Source: Mactra quadrangularis (Eukaryota; Mollusca; Bivalvia; Venerida; Mactridae). Taken from it: 64,000 nucleotides of DNA. The translations under genes were made by a program, and so were the position numbers. Shown piece by piece: positions 12,501 through 23,276 of the stretch; position 1 is the stretch's first letter, and each line of letters starts with the position of its first letter. The stretch lies in NCBI GenBank assembly GCA_025267735.1, contig CM046304.1, positions 27,097,381 to 27,161,380 on the forward strand, read 5' to 3'. The notes beneath the pieces were generated by a model, which saw only the letters and a program-made list of their open reading frames with translations, had not been told where the DNA came from and searched no databases.

Positions 12501-14809
12501 CTATACCTACAGAAATAGGTTTGTATATCATTATACTCATTGTTGGTTACTTTTTTATCAGTCAGTTATGTGTTCAGGAGCAGTGGTCCAGTGGTAAAAC
12601 GAGTGCTCAGGGATGTAGAGGTCCTAGGTTCTAACCCCCACCTGGGGCACTGCTGATTTCCTTGAGCAAGACATTTACCTATAGTTGTTCCACTCCACCG
12701 TGGTGTAAATGGGTACTGTGAGTTGTCACTTGCTTAAAGGTGATTTCAATGATCAGGGGTTATCCTACAAAGTAGTAAAGTTTGCTTAACATGTATTTGG
12801 ATGCAGACTTTGAACTGCACTTTAACTTTTAAATGTCCAAGAATATAGGGCCATAGGTTCCAATTCCTTGCATGACCTACATACCTTTGTGGAGGCATGT
12901 CATTAAATTCAGGGCAGTTGTCAGTCACTGGCAATGGTATCTTCACTAAGTTCAGCTCTGGTTATAAGCTTATGTCAGGAGATAAAAGTCTTTCTAGAGA
13001 CAGTATGTCAGTAGTTTTCTTGTGTGATATGAATGAAAAAATAATGACAACATAATTATAATATCAAAACATTGGGCAAAAACTAATTACCTAGTAGCAT
13101 TACAAATTCTGTTTACTATATACACTGGGGTCCAAAAGTTTCTTTACACTTGTATTTTGTTTCATATTTTCTTATATCTTTTTATAGCAAAAATTAATGC
13201 AGACACATTTCGTTTATGATTTTATTGTATATTTATGATAAAAATATATATGATAGAACATAGTTGACAGTTAATGATAAACTGTATATTAGTTGCACAA
13301 CTAATTACGACAAGTCAAGTTTGTTGAAATATATTCCAAAACTTAAAAATTTAACAATTTGTAGAGAAACTTTTGGACCAACTTATACATTATCACATTT
13401 TGTTCTACCATCAACAAATATGCGGAAAGTTGATTTTATTTTGCTACTTAAGCTGTCTCTAAATAGCATAATTTCTTGGTCAACAATATCACAAGATCAC
13501 ATGACCATGTTAAAACTATTGTTGATGTTATTGTTACAGGTGCTCTGGAGAGTTTAGAATCATTATATATAAATGATAATGCTGAATTACATTCACTTCC
13601 ATATGAGCTGGCATTATGTTACAATCTACAGATTATGAGTATTGAAAATTGTCCCCTAAGTCAGTTACCCCCGGAGATTGTATCTAGGGGTCCTTCATTA
13701 GTAATACAGGTAAGTTAAAGTGTTTTTTTGTATAATTACTTTAACAGTTATGATACTTAACCTTCTAATGACCTTGAGATTACATGGGGTGTGCTTGTTT
13801 GGAAATTCTGACTGTTAGTTCTGACTGGGAGAACTCCAATCAAGTGCGTTGGAACTGTGTTCTGGGAGTGTTCTACCCATTCCATTGAAAAAGGTGGTGT
13901 GAAGGGAATCAGTCGTGGTTTATTCATACCCAAGATGGTGGCGGCATCACTGCTAACATGTAAGTTTGGTGTTTTGAAATCGAATGTTGTTAAAATATAC
14001 TTATGCCCGATAGTTAACGATAACAATTTAACTATTTGCTATAAATAAAGTAAGAAGCTACGGATATTGCCTTTTGATTCAGTTGCGACATCCAGTTTCA
14101 CTAGTTTGGCAGATTCTGTGGGAGAGTCGGAATTTGATTCTGGCACAGTTCCAACAGCCCAATCGAGCACACCCATGGTGACGGTCTAATGTCAGACTGT
14201 CAATAGGCTTTGTATGCATCATAATGTGGATAGATGAAAGAGAGTTAATCTAAAATTTGCTAGAAGCCATTGGAATGCCGTGGTATCACACCCTACTTCT
14301 GATCCTAATATCTGGGTACATATTCTGATCATGGTAGGTCATGCAGTTTACTGAAAATTCAGTAAAAAATAAGAAGTTGCTAGGTCTTGGTTAAATAGTG
14401 AGTGTTCGTTTATGTTAAGTGTCTGAAAGCTGGTAAAAGCAGCAGTTAAAGTGAGCGGCTGGCATTCATAAACTAGTTAAAAGTGTTCATAAATAACAGT
14501 AATGGATACATTAACCTGCCGATTTAAATACTGGATATTTCTAATTCATTATTCCCATAGATATCTCCCCATTGATAGTGAGTCACAGAGTAAAGAAATA
14601 AGGTATTTAGTATTGAAATCAGCAGTGTTAATGTATGCACCACTGACAGTTGAATAAAATTTACCAATTGCCAACATTACACTCCACTGTGCAAAAAACT
14701 TTCGAGAAGTTGTACCTTGGGGTTAATGAATTTTAGCCATTATTATGTCATGTTTCTTTTGTTTTATTTTCAGTTCCTAAAAATGAATGGTCAATATTGT
14801 AACATGTGA
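510..14809 (+). CDS. SHOC2: SHOC2, leucine-rich repeat scaffold of the RAS-RAF pathway (5' partial)
   Basis: Fifteen exons join in one frame: 510-638, 1077-1145, 2209-2424, 3787-3882, 5017-5137, 5727-5835, 6259-6352, 6845-6949, 9289-9403, 9939-10063, 10795-10882, 11643-11712, 12451-12518, 13540-13709, 14774-14809. All have AG acceptors and GT donors, and they give 536 residues plus the stop. The product follows vertebrate SHOC2 (582 residues) throughout: a hydrophilic N-terminal region, then about 20 leucine-rich repeats, including stretches such as [29 protein letters not shown] and [16 protein letters not shown], and a short [10 protein letters not shown] end. SHOC2 binds MRAS-GTP and the PP1 catalytic subunit in the cytoplasm or at membranes, and the complex dephosphorylates RAF at its inhibitory site. 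The first visible exon begins in frame with no start codon, so exon 1 lies left of the window. Most introns fall within or between LRR units, so the gene is far more split than the vertebrate one. The identification is secure; individual splice sites are by eye. Confidence 0.95.
1370..1707. mobile_element. 338-bp TIR element with 9-bp target duplication (MULE-like MITE)
   Basis: The ends form a 25-bp inverted repeat with one mismatch: CATTCTCGTTCCCAGAGTCT at the left, and the complement of AGACTCTGGGTACGAGAATG at the right. The same 9 bases, CATGTAATC, flank it at 1361-1369 and 1708-1716. A 9-bp duplication is typical of Mutator-like elements. There is no transposase inside. It lies in the SHOC2 intron between the exons ending at 1145 and starting at 2209. 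Confidence 0.8.
3060..3115. repeat. 28-bp unit repeated twice in tandem
   Basis: Two adjacent 28-bp units start with GTAACAATTCTA and end with ATATTAGCGA (3060-3087 and 3088-3115), with two or three mismatches. It lies in a SHOC2 intron. Nothing else is recognisable between about 2430 and 3780. Confidence 0.75.
5866..6020 (+). repeat. tRNA-derived SINE, family 2
   Basis: The element has a tRNA-like head (GGTATGGCCAAGTTATTATG, then GGACTGATAAACAATGGATA), a decayed B-box region, and a body with TTGAGCAAGAAATTT and CTCAGTACTGGAGAACCAGG. The same body recurs at 10506-10663 (+), 29480-29640 (-), 30131-30289 (-), 62410-62577 (-) and 63049-63207 (-). Confidence 0.7.
6124..6193 (+). pseudogene. Vestigial duplicate of the downstream SHOC2 exon
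   Basis: This intronic stretch aligns with the first 68 bases of the real exon at 6259-6352. It starts with ATACAAC, passes through CATCATAAGCTAAATGAACA (exon: CATCATTAGCTAACTGTACA), and reaches ATTGATTGATGAATGTAAT (exon: ATTGATGGATGAATTTAAT). It has no AG acceptor, a small indel and an in-frame TGA. It therefore looks like a local duplicate of an LRR exon that never worked or has decayed. The copy is about 135 bp upstream of the active exon. Confidence 0.7.
7227..8071 (+). mobile_element. 5'-truncated non-LTR retrotransposon (LINE), 3' end
   Basis: An open frame at 7263-7721 (153 codons, TAA at 7719-7721) encodes the conserved C-terminal part of a LINE ORF2 downstream of the reverse transcriptase. 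Recognisable patterns are [27 protein letters not shown] and WNQLPTEIK. The non-coding end carries AATAAA (8050-8055) and a short (CTAT)n tail at about 8057-8070, as in CR1/L2-type elements. The 10 bases AAACAATGAT flank the insert at 7217-7226 and 8072-8081, a probable target-site duplication. The frame is uninterrupted, so the insertion is fairly young. It lies in the SHOC2 intron between the exons ending at 6949 and starting at 9289, in gene orientation. The rest of that intron (8082-9000) holds nothing I recognise. Confidence 0.85.
9001..9165. mobile_element. MITE, family Q (palindromic TIRs)
   Basis: The left end is CAACTGTCAGTGGCACATAC and the right end is GTATGCACCACTGACCAGTTG read inward. 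The arms continue through a GATTTAAAT-like block, so they are about 40 bp long. Related copies lie at 14495-14652, 18904-19016 and 51027-51143. Confidence 0.75.
9594..9853 (+). repeat. tRNA-derived SINE, family 3 (degenerate)
   Basis: The head contains GTCCTGAGTTTGAGCCC (B-box-like), followed by AGAGCACTGCTAATTTATTT, TTGAGCAAGAAATTTA, TTTCAATGATCGGGAGTTAT and ATGGATGCAGACTTT. It matches the cleaner copy at 12577-12840. It lies in a SHOC2 intron. Confidence 0.65.
10506..10663 (+). repeat. tRNA-derived SINE, family 2
   Basis: The head is GTGTGGTCTAGTAATTACG (A-box region) and is followed by TAATCATTGGATAGCCAGCT, TTCAAAACCTACC, TTGAGCAATAAACTTAATCT and CTCAGTACTGGAGCACCAGG. It lies in a SHOC2 intron. 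Confidence 0.7.
11041..11338 (-). repeat. tRNA-derived SINE, family 1
   Basis: On the minus strand it begins with a tRNA head: GCCACCCGGCTAGCTCAGTT (A box), a GGGGTCGTGAG block, then GTTCGATTCC (B box). It continues with GGGCATACTTTCGTGGAGC, a body containing GTCAGTCACTGAC, and a tail of TTGCTACGGGGTTA. This is the commonest SINE in the window, with about eight independent insertions, most of them on the minus strand. Confidence 0.85.
11738..11911. repeat. Direct repeat of about 75 bp, spaced by about 95 bp
   Basis: AAGTATTATC ... TCCATGCAGTACATACAAACTTT occurs near 11738-11811 and again near 11834-11911 with several substitutions. It lies in a SHOC2 intron and has no coding content. Confidence 0.65.
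12105..12152. repeat. Perfect 13-bp inverted repeat (hairpin)
   Basis: AACACTATTGTAA at 12105-12117 is the exact reverse complement of TTACAATAGTGTT at 12140-12152, with a 22-base loop. It lies in a SHOC2 intron. No function is assigned. Confidence 0.7.
12577..12840 (+). repeat. tRNA-derived SINE, family 3
   Basis: The head reads GCAGTGGTCCAGTGGTAAAA (A box) and GTCCTAGGTTCTAACCCCCA (B box region), followed by CTTGAGCAAGACATTTACCT, a TCAATGATCAGGGGTTAT block and a GGATGCAGACTTTGAACTGC end. It starts only about 60 bp after the SHOC2 exon ending at 12518. Confidence 0.75.
13123..13383. mobile_element. Tc1/mariner-type MITE
   Basis: The ends are CACTGGGGTCCAAAAGTTTC at the left and GAAACTTTTGGACCAACT at the right, inverted to each other, with TA at each outer border (13121-13122 and 13384-13385). 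This terminus and the TA duplication are characteristic of Tc1/mariner. At 261 bp with no transposase it is non-autonomous. It ends about 155 bp before the SHOC2 exon at 13540. Confidence 0.85.
13783..14177. mobile_element. Probable TIR element of about 395 bp
   Basis: CATGGGGTGTGCTTGTTTGG at the left end pairs with CCAATCGAGCACACCCATG at the right end. GTTGGAACTGTG at about 13849 also pairs with CACAGTTCCAAC near the right end. No clear target duplication was found. It lies in the last SHOC2 intron. Confidence 0.55.
14495..14652. mobile_element. MITE, family Q (degenerate)
   Basis: The right arm is well kept (GTTAATGTATGCACCACTGA then CAGTTG). The left arm is degraded (GATACATTAACCTGCCGATT). 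It lies in the last SHOC2 intron, about 120 bp before the final coding exon. Confidence 0.6.
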
Positions 14810-15219
14810 TGAGGGAAAAGTTAGTCAAGATTATAGTGATTTAAAATATATGGTTTCTAAGGTTACATAGTAACCTAAAGTGTTCCATTGACTTTATTTG
14901 TGATAATGTCTTATTATTATTATTATTATATTTTGATTGACAAACTAAACTTTATAACCATAGAGGGGTCACCTCACTACTTGATCTTTGTACTCAGACT
15001 GTATTTATATGTTAAGAAGGAACTTTAAGGCATTTAATGCTTGCTCCGGTGAAGTGACAGCAAACAATTGGGTGTCGCTATGGAAACATGATTTGAATAT
15101 TCATTGAAGATAGTGACTTCGTAGCATTTCTTATTGAAAATGTTCTAACAGTGATGTGTTGTCTTTTGTTGTGTATTTTTTGACATCTCTGCAAGATGCT
15201 TTATACTAATTGATATACA

Positions 15220-15225
15220 AATAAA
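15220..15225 (+). terminator. Candidate SHOC2 poly(A) signal
   Basis: AATAAA lies 411 bp after the SHOC2 stop codon and is the first canonical hexamer downstream. Others follow at 15470 and further on, so use of this one is inference. Confidence 0.4.
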
Positions 15226-15458
15226 CAACAGTGCTTGAAAATTAGTGTAACGTAATGTGTGTGTATCGTCAAGGAGACAAGTGATTATCTTCTATTGATT
15301 ATGTGTGCCAAATTATAATGACCAGGGGGACAATTTTTATATTTTAATGAAAGAATTTGTTTATAAACATGTATAGTTACATTGTTTTACGAGTTGCTAC
15401 TGTCAGTTTTTAAAGTGCAATGCTTTATAATATGTTACTGTGGTAATGCTATGACCTT

Positions 15459-15510
15459 TGACCTTGAGGAATAAACTTTGACCTTGAGGGATAAACTTTG
15501 ACCTTGAGGA
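15459..15510. repeat. 20-bp tandem repeat containing TGACCTTGA three times
   Basis: TGACCTTGA occurs at 15459-15467, 15479-15487 and 15499-15507, exactly 20 bp apart, within the unit ACCTTGAGGAATAAACTTTG. Its complement TCAAGGTCA is the extended half-site bound by ERR/SF-1-type nuclear receptors. Whether it is regulatory or only a microsatellite is unknown. Confidence 0.6.
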
Positions 15511-18500
15511 AATAATAGGCTGTACTAATATTTTTTCCTGTTTGTTAATGAAAATTGTTGTACTCAGTTCAGAAGAAAAGACATCTGGATGGATATTTGA
15601 CATTTTGCTGTTGACGTTGGAAACTGGACAAAGAGTTCAACCCACAGGGTCATAATATTGTCAACATTGTTTATGATATAAAGATGTAATATTTGATTAG
15701 TTTAATGTATATAAACTTTTCCAGCTATTGTTATTGAGAGGAGATTTGTTTCCTTACTTTATCTGTGCATATTTCAATTTGTATGTTATGAAGTCAGAAA
15801 AAAACTTAGGTAGGTATTTAATTATTTTGTGACAATGGTAATGTATGTATATGTATGTAGTAGATTGTGTTTTATATGTTATATGTTCGATCATTCATTC
15901 ATCAGGGTTGCCATCCTTCAGCTGATTTCAGTTGAATTTATCCTTCAATGATAATCAGCTTATAGATTTTACCTCTATTTAGACATTGTCAACTTTGCTT
16001 TTATCATCAGGTGAATGTAACACTTATCTAACTCTATTTAACAAAATTATTCTGGAGGTTTGTAAAATATATCCAATCTATTTAAATCTTTAACTTAAAG
16101 CAAAATGCCAATTAGGCCCTTTTGTCCCTTAAACTTTGTAATCTGGTCAGTCTCTCTAATTTTGAGCTAACCAGAGCACAATGTGCTATCTGGTGCAGGC
16201 GTGTGTTATTGTATGCATTCATTATCAATATTTCTTTAAAAATCTCTGATACTGTAAACCAAAATATTTGGCATGTGAACATCACCTTTAGGTCATCTAC
16301 AAAGTTAGTTTGATTTATGATGTTGGCTTAAAAGTAGTCATGCTTCAGGGATCAAAGTTTTCATACAACTAAATATAATATGGAAGTATTAAAAAATATT
16401 GTGCCAGATGCTCTTGAGATCTAGATTTCAGGTAAGGGATTAGTCCTCGGGACCCTCTTATTTGAGGTTTACAATGGAATTGATGTCAAAATGTCAAAAC
16501 ATTCATTATTGAAAAAATCATGTTAGAGCAGTGTTGCATTTATCTGACATTATTTTAGCGATGGCTTTTAAACTTTTCTCATGAATGGCCATATGACAAA
16601 CGATTAATGATATATTTAATTAGTTATTTGAAAGTTGCATTCAATTTTTTTGGTTACAAAACAAAGTTTCCCATATACCAGTTTATGAGAAGTTGTTAGT
16701 TCCTTTGTCATCACATTTCTGTATTGGTGGCCCTGTATATTCCATTCTTTTTTATGTGCATTTTTGTCTATGATCTATACTGGACAGACAGACTATTCCT
16801 ATACTGTTGGCAATATTTAAAATAATTATCTTCACTGTCACCGTTAAGTTGAAGAAACACCTCAACTCCCCATGTTGTGACTTTTAAAGAATATTTATTA
16901 TAATGCTTGCTCTTTCCTAAGTTCAACAAATTGATTGCTTAATAACTGTTAAAAAAGTGGTTTTCATTTTAATTTGAATATGTAATACAGGTGTTGTATT
17001 CAGTGTAATTAAAATTCATTGATGAACTACTTTAAATCAGATAATAAAAACAAATATTAAAATTTCTAATTATTTCCCTTGAATAGTTGAATATTTATTT
17101 AATTATACTAACTCACTTAATACAGAACTCTATATTGGTGCTATAGTCACTCCCCAGTTGTTAGGTTTATATTATATATTCTACTTTTAGTCATTATGTG
17201 CCATCCATTTTAATAACTTACGCCATTTTTGTCCTGTCTGGCACGATTCCATTCTAACCCCTATTTGTCTACAATGTATTCAAAATGTTGGTTATTTCAT
17301 GCAATTATGATAAGATGTGATTAATCTAATGCTGAATAGCAGGGTGATGAAACCTACCCCTTTTTTCTCTACCTGGCCCTTGTTTTCATCTCCCTATGCT
17401 GAAATAGTTATTTTGAAACATTAAACCATCTGATGCCCCTGTCCTTTTTTATGCTTTCCTTGCATTTTCCTACAAGTTCTAGAGTATTTACTCATTATTT
17501 TCAGTTAAGTTGATAATTATATTAGTCGACATGAAAGATAAAATTCTCGTGTAGAAATACAGGGCATTATATCTTGTACTTCACTCTCATCTTTAAACTC
17601 TCGGAAGTCCCTGTCCTTATTTCAGAGAAAGTTCATACAGTGTTGCATCTCACTGATGTACCTTGCCCCTGTTTGTCCCCTTCTCAGCCCTTTAGAAAGT
17701 TCTAGAATAATTAATTAAGGTATTTTATCATAAAGCAAAATGTTAAGTCAACATAACTGTTCTTGTATTTTGTGTATTATGTTATGTATTCTGTAATGTC
17801 AATGTCATTGTTACATGTCTTTTATTCATGGTTTTTATATGGCATTAAACTGTGCTATAAGAAATATAAAATATAGTTCAACATTGTTGAAACCTGGCAA
17901 AGTTAACATAATTTCATGGTCTTAACATAATATGTCAATAGCTTCTTGAATTGGTGTTTACAGTAGAATTCCCTCTAATGCTTATGACCTGACATTGCCC
18001 AATCACTAAACCTGCTTGTTTTCAAATTTCAATTTAAATATCAACTTTTCTAAAACTCAAAAATGTATAGAAAACATTTTACAAGCAGTTAAGCAGTGCT
18101 CTTCAAATATTTAGGGCAAAATATCAACTGTAAAGCATTTTATGTATAAAATTCTACCCCATTTGTAATGGTATAGAAAATTTTACTATTATTTATATTC
18201 CTCACACTCTATTGGTCAGTTTTCTTTAAGATTTTTGTTAAAATTCATTAGATTTCTTATTAGAACTTTATTTACAAATCGGCAAATACTTGCCTTTGGT
18301 GCACAAAACAGAGCAATTATGAAATGTGTACAAGTATATACAAATACAATACTAAACAATACAAATCACTACAATACACAACTTCAGAAAGAGTTATTTG
18401 TTTCTAAGTAAAAACAACTTTTAAAAATGAAGCAAGTTTATGCATTACTTCTTTTAACACTGTTTAAACTGGTCACACGACATGTTAATAATGCGAAAAA

Positions 18501-18903
18501 TTTCAGCGAACAGTATTATGAGTATACATGAAGTTACATGAAATGCATTTTGGGATTTCTACCTTAAATTGTGCTAAGATTATGAAATTAAGATATTTTT
18601 GTCAGGTTTTTACTAAAACTATACAGTGCTATGTTTTTATTTATTATTTTGATACTATGTTTATGTACTTTGTTATTTTATACTTTGTGCAGTTTGTTTA
18701 CATATATATGATTATATTATAGCTGTTATTTTTTTTCCATTGAAGTGTTCATACAATAAAATAGTCTCTCAATATTAAATACTGATCACATATTTTTACT
18801 TTGTTTTGTAATATTCCAATGTCTAGTTTCTCTATGTTAATTTTATTTAATTTTTTCCCCAAAAGTATTGTTGAGATTAGGATTCTTGTATTGTTAAATT
18901 TTA

Positions 18904-19016
18904 TGTCAGAAGCACTTACATTAAGCCCACTGATTTTAATACTTACTACAGTACTTCTGTACTCTCAATTGATTTAAATCAGTGGGGTTTATGTATGTAT
19001 GCACCACTGTCAGTTG
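18904..19016. mobile_element. MITE, family Q
   Basis: Short palindromic copy: the left arm reads TGTCAGAAGCACTTACATTA then AGCCCACTGATTTTAAT, and the right arm reads ATTTAAATCAGTGGGGTTTA ... CACTGTCAGTTG. Its duplicate at 51027-51143 keeps CAACTGTCAG at the left end. Confidence 0.7.
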
Positions 19017-19160
19017 AATAAAGTTGAACAATATCAATAAAACAAGACATCTCAGTGACTATTACATTTAGATATATTTAGGCAGATATAGAATACATCA
19101 CTATTCTGTTATGCTTTGGGATGAAAGTGCTCTAAGCATGCATTCTTTCACTGGACCGAA

Positions 19161-19467
19161 GCCACCTGGCTAGCTCAGTTGATAGCACTCAAGTCTACTG
19201 ATCAAGGGGTCATGGGTTCGATTCCCCAGTGGGGCATACTTTCGTGGAGCTTGATCATGAAATTATTTCTATGGCCATTCTCACTCCTACCAATGATTTT
19301 TAATAGTGTTGGGCAGTTGTCAGTCACTGACCAAAGTATGTGCTTAGTAGTTGGTAAAAAGTTAAATTCAGAGATTTAGCCTTTCCAGGAGGAGTGAGTA
19401 GGTTGACTGACCGCTGTTATATGACCTATACAATGTGTTGCTATGGCGTAAAACCGAACAAACAAAC
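19161..19467 (+). repeat. tRNA-derived SINE, family 1
   Basis: The head has GGCTAGCTCAGTTGATAGCA and GGGTTCGATTCCCCAGTGGG, and the tail GCTATGGCGTAAAACCGAAC followed by AAACAAAC. This is the best-preserved plus-strand copy; the duplicate is at 51291-51596. Confidence 0.88.
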
Positions 19468-21769
19468 TTTTATGCTTTGGGGTGAAAGTGCTGGGTCCTT
19501 CCACTGGACCTTTGCTCCTACTTGATAAAAATCATTGATACATTTTCAGCTTTACCCACTCATTGTCTTTGTATTTGGGAGTTAAATTATGTAAAGGCAT
19601 CTTTACTGATTTTTACCTGTGTCAGTTCTATCTTTAATGATTTTTGTTTTGCTTCAAATAGTTTGAATTTGATACTTATGTTAACCCAATAATGATGGGT
19701 GTGAAATTACATTTGTGAAATTTCTTTGAATTTGGTAGTATGTGGGTAAGTTAATATATGTTATTATTTGGATAATCATGTCATAATTAACTTTGATTGA
19801 AATCAATTTCTTGTTGAAAGAATTGATTACTTGAAATGAATAATACATTAAAATCATTACAATGTTTTTATTTGTAACCTCCATCAGGGTTAATTTGGGG
19901 AGTGGGAGGAATTATGTCGATGTCGATGAAGTTTCTGATGGAATTTCTTTTGAAAAGTTGGCATTTCTTTATTGGACTTATATACATCTTTGACTTGCTG
20001 CGTAATTGGGTGACTGGTGACTATTCCCAATTAAACAGTTTTCAAATTTGAACAGAATGTTTGTCTTTGTCACCATGGTAACCTGGAGGCTGGATGAGGT
20101 TGACTGTCAAGCCAATATTCTCTCTGAAACACCAGTGTTACGGTCTGTGATGTACAATTGACAAATTTTTTAAGTTATTACCTTATTTACTAGCCTGAAC
20201 CCTGGAAGTAAAAAGTAGTAAAAATGGATTCAGGCTGATAAAAATAACTTTATTTTATATAGTGTAGCTTGTTGATTTGTCTTTTTACTATAATAATAAT
20301 AAATTGGACTAGTGCTAGAGAAGGAGGGGATGGCTGTATTTTGTAATATTTATGACATTTAAGTTGATATCAACTAATTGAATTTTAATTGGCAGCATTT
20401 ATACATATTTCTAAGCAGATAAAAATAACAGATTTTATTATTTTTTCCAATTTTCTTTTGTGTATTTTTTATGTTTCAATATATCACAAGAAGATTGTAT
20501 CAATTTCTGTTTTTCTTTTTGCTCCAAGATGAATCTTAGTTGGAAATACTTATTGTTCAATGTTGGCATTTTATGTTTTGTTTTGATGTTTAGTTTTAAG
20601 TAAAGAAGAGTACTGACGTATGCTTTAGCTATAAGGTTGTATACAATTTTACATTGACTTTATTATGGTTCTTTATCTTAAAGTTCTACTAAATTTTTGT
20701 TTCTTTTTTTTTGATTTTGCTCAACTGGAAACTTTTAAACAAGTCTTTACAGTGTCCTTGATAAACAATCCATGGTCTTGTGCGAGTGTGGTTCTTTATA
20801 CTCGTCCATATGCCACAATGACTTTGGCCCAGTGCTTACTGTTCCTATTTGCCCACTATTTAAAAAATTTAACTTTTATAGCCATGGTCTATTGACACCA
20901 CTGTCTTTTTATAGGTGTTTGGCAGGGTTCATTGCCATTTTTTTATTGATGATAAGAAATATTTAAATGAAGTTTTGATAAAACAGGCTATATACTAAAG
21001 ATAATTAAAGCAGTATACTGATTCTTATGTTTCTTTTCTTATATAAAAGTTTAAAATTAATGTAAAAAGTCTTCAGCTGTGAGTAGTCCTTGGTTGGAAT
21101 ATAAGTCCAGATGGTTCAATACTCTGACATTTTTTCTATAAAATTTGATATACCCTAAGACCATATCAGGAGATTATAAATCATCTATATTTAAGAAAAT
21201 AAAATTTCGACCATCTGTTCTGTTCTGTGCAGGTACTGTTCCCTGTATCTCTTCAAGGCACACCTTTCAATTGTAAGGTTGAACTTGAAACCAGCACAAT
21301 GTTAGTAAATAAATCTAAAGAATGAAAATCTTTGTATAAGAAATTTTATGTGGTAAAAACATTCTGCATTGTTGTAGCCTTTTTTGAATTGATAGGAAAA
21401 CAAATTACATTTTCTGTTTTAAGACTTGTGAAGATTTTTTGTATTTTTTTAAAGAGAGCCCTAGACGAGCTGGTATGACTTATGAACTGCTATTAAATAA
21501 CTATAAACAAGAAATTTAACGAGTATATAATTTAATATTCTTATAATTTTTTGTTAAAATTTTACCCATTGTTAATGTCTTATTTGTTTTTATGATTTCT
21601 TTTGGCACATATTAGATGTAAATATGGATCATAATTATTGTTTATAATAGTCACATTTTAGTCTTTATTATATTTGTGACTTGATTGTGCTTGTATTTAA
21701 TGATTGGGAAAATTGTTTTTACATTATTTGCTAAGTCTTTGATTATATATAATTGTATTGATATGGGGC

Positions 21770-21906
21770 GAGTTGCCTAAGAATATCACTATATATTGCT
21801 TTGTGCCCTGGTACCCTCAATTTGATATCACACACTTATTCCTTTGTTGTAAGAAGGGTACCAGGGCACAAAATGGTACATAGCGATATGCTTAGGCAAT
21901 TTGCTC
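21770..21906. mobile_element. Foldback (MITE-like) element
   Basis: Long inverted arms: the left contains GAGTTGCCTAAG, then TTTGTGCCCTGGTACCCT, and the right contains AGGGTACCAGGGCACAAA, then GCTTAGGCAA. Each arm is about 50 bp and the spacer about 30 bp. The duplicate at 53869-54006 has the same structure. Confidence 0.8.
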
Positions 21907-22865
21907 TTGGTTACCTTGTTACCATGGATACAGTTATGTATACATAAATTAATTATACATGTCATACCTCAGCTAGATCTTTTATTCAAGTTTAATCTAT
22001 TTGAGAATTGTTTCAAACATAGTTCTCCCATTCTATGTACTACATACACAGACTAAATGACCATAAGCTGTCATTGTCCATAAAAATAACATAATAATTT
22101 AGACCAGTAAAACATATTGATAGATAAAAATGATAGATTTTTCATACTTGGTCACGACTTAAATTGATAGAACTTAGTTTCTTTTTCAATAATGTATAGA
22201 AAAGTTTCACTATTAGAACATTGAAAGCAAAATGGTTGTATTACAGGGACCTTTATGTTTCCAATTAAACAATGTTATTTTGCTTATAACCTGTGTTGTA
22301 ACCTTAGATTATCTGAAATCACCTGTTTACAGGTTTTGGGTGGATTTTGAAAATTTGAACTGGTTGGGATTTATAAGTTCGTAAACAGGTGACCCAAAAA
22401 CTGTTTTAAAACTTGCATTGGAAACCTTAGTTTCAATATAATTCAAACAAATTAAACTAAATGGTGAATGTTGATAGGAAAATGGAAAAGGTGTAAGCAA
22501 TCTATGTAAGCTAACTTAGTTTGCTAGTATATAGAAAGTTTTTGACCCTTATATGCTTTTCCTGTATATCACATGGATTGATATTCCTGATCAAATTTCT
22601 TGGTTCTTAGTAAGTATTGAGTTATGCTTTAGTGTTGAAGCTATGTCATTGATCCATCTAATATAAATGCTAGAGATAAAGTTGAAGTATGTCATGTATA
22701 TATTTTACAATATAATATTATATATATAAGATTTTACTATGTTTCTACCATGTTGTTGTTGTATGTTCTATAAATGACCTGATTATCTGGTTACAGATAG
22801 AATTCAATAAACAAATGACATTTATAATTGTTGTTCGTTGAATATACAATATTTTTTTTTGGTTT

Positions 22866-23147
22866 TATGCTGTTGCAACGATTGTCATATCATGGCTATC
22901 GGTCAATCCACTTACCATATCAGGAGAGGTATAAACTCTGAATCCAGCTGTTAAACAGTTACTTGGTGCATACTTCTGTTAGTGACTGACAACTGCTCTT
23001 CATTATTTAGAATCAGTGGTAGGAGGAAGAATAGCCATAGAAATTATTGCATGACCAAACTCCATGAAAGTATGCCCCTTCTGGGAATGTAACCTACAAC
23101 CCCCCTCCGATCAGTAGACTTGAGCACTTCAGCTGGGCAGCTTCGTA
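22866..23147 (-). repeat. tRNA-derived SINE, family 1 (degenerate)
   Basis: It matches the family 1 body (TTAGTGACTGACAACTGCTC, GCATACTTCTGTTAG, ATGAAAGTATGCCCC as read on the plus strand), with a decayed B box. The duplicate is at about 54957-55236. Confidence 0.7.
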
Positions 23148-23238
23148 TTTATTATCATTTTACATCTAAAAATACAAGATACAAAAATTTATTTCAAGTC
23201 GAAATATTACAAGAAAACAAAATAACATTAGCTTTTAT

Positions 23239-23276
23239 AAGCTATTGTCCGACAAATAAGCTATTGTCCGACAAAT
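23239..23276. repeat. 19-bp tandem duplication
   Basis: AAGCTATTGTCCGACAAAT is present twice without a gap. The same pair is present in the A' copy, so it predates the large duplication. Confidence 0.8.

Larger units (their letters stand above)
14810..18691 (+). other. SHOC2 3' UTR and downstream unique DNA
   Basis: After the stop codon there is no coding sequence that I recognise. The stretch holds a short (TTA)n run at 14909-14930, a possible poly(A) signal AATAAA at 15220-15225 and a second at 15470-15475, and a 20-bp tandem repeat at 15459-15510. The 3' end of the transcript cannot be fixed by eye. Confidence 0.5.

Noticed and set aside
19161..19240. tRNA gene candidates in the SINE heads
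   Set aside because: A and B boxes are present, but there is no complete cloverleaf and the body continues into the SINE in every copy.
20665..20966. Open frames shared by both A copies near 20.7 kb and 52.9 kb
   Set aside because: The two copies differ by recent duplication only, so sharing is no evidence of selection; the residues are low-complexity and hydrophobic, with no family match.
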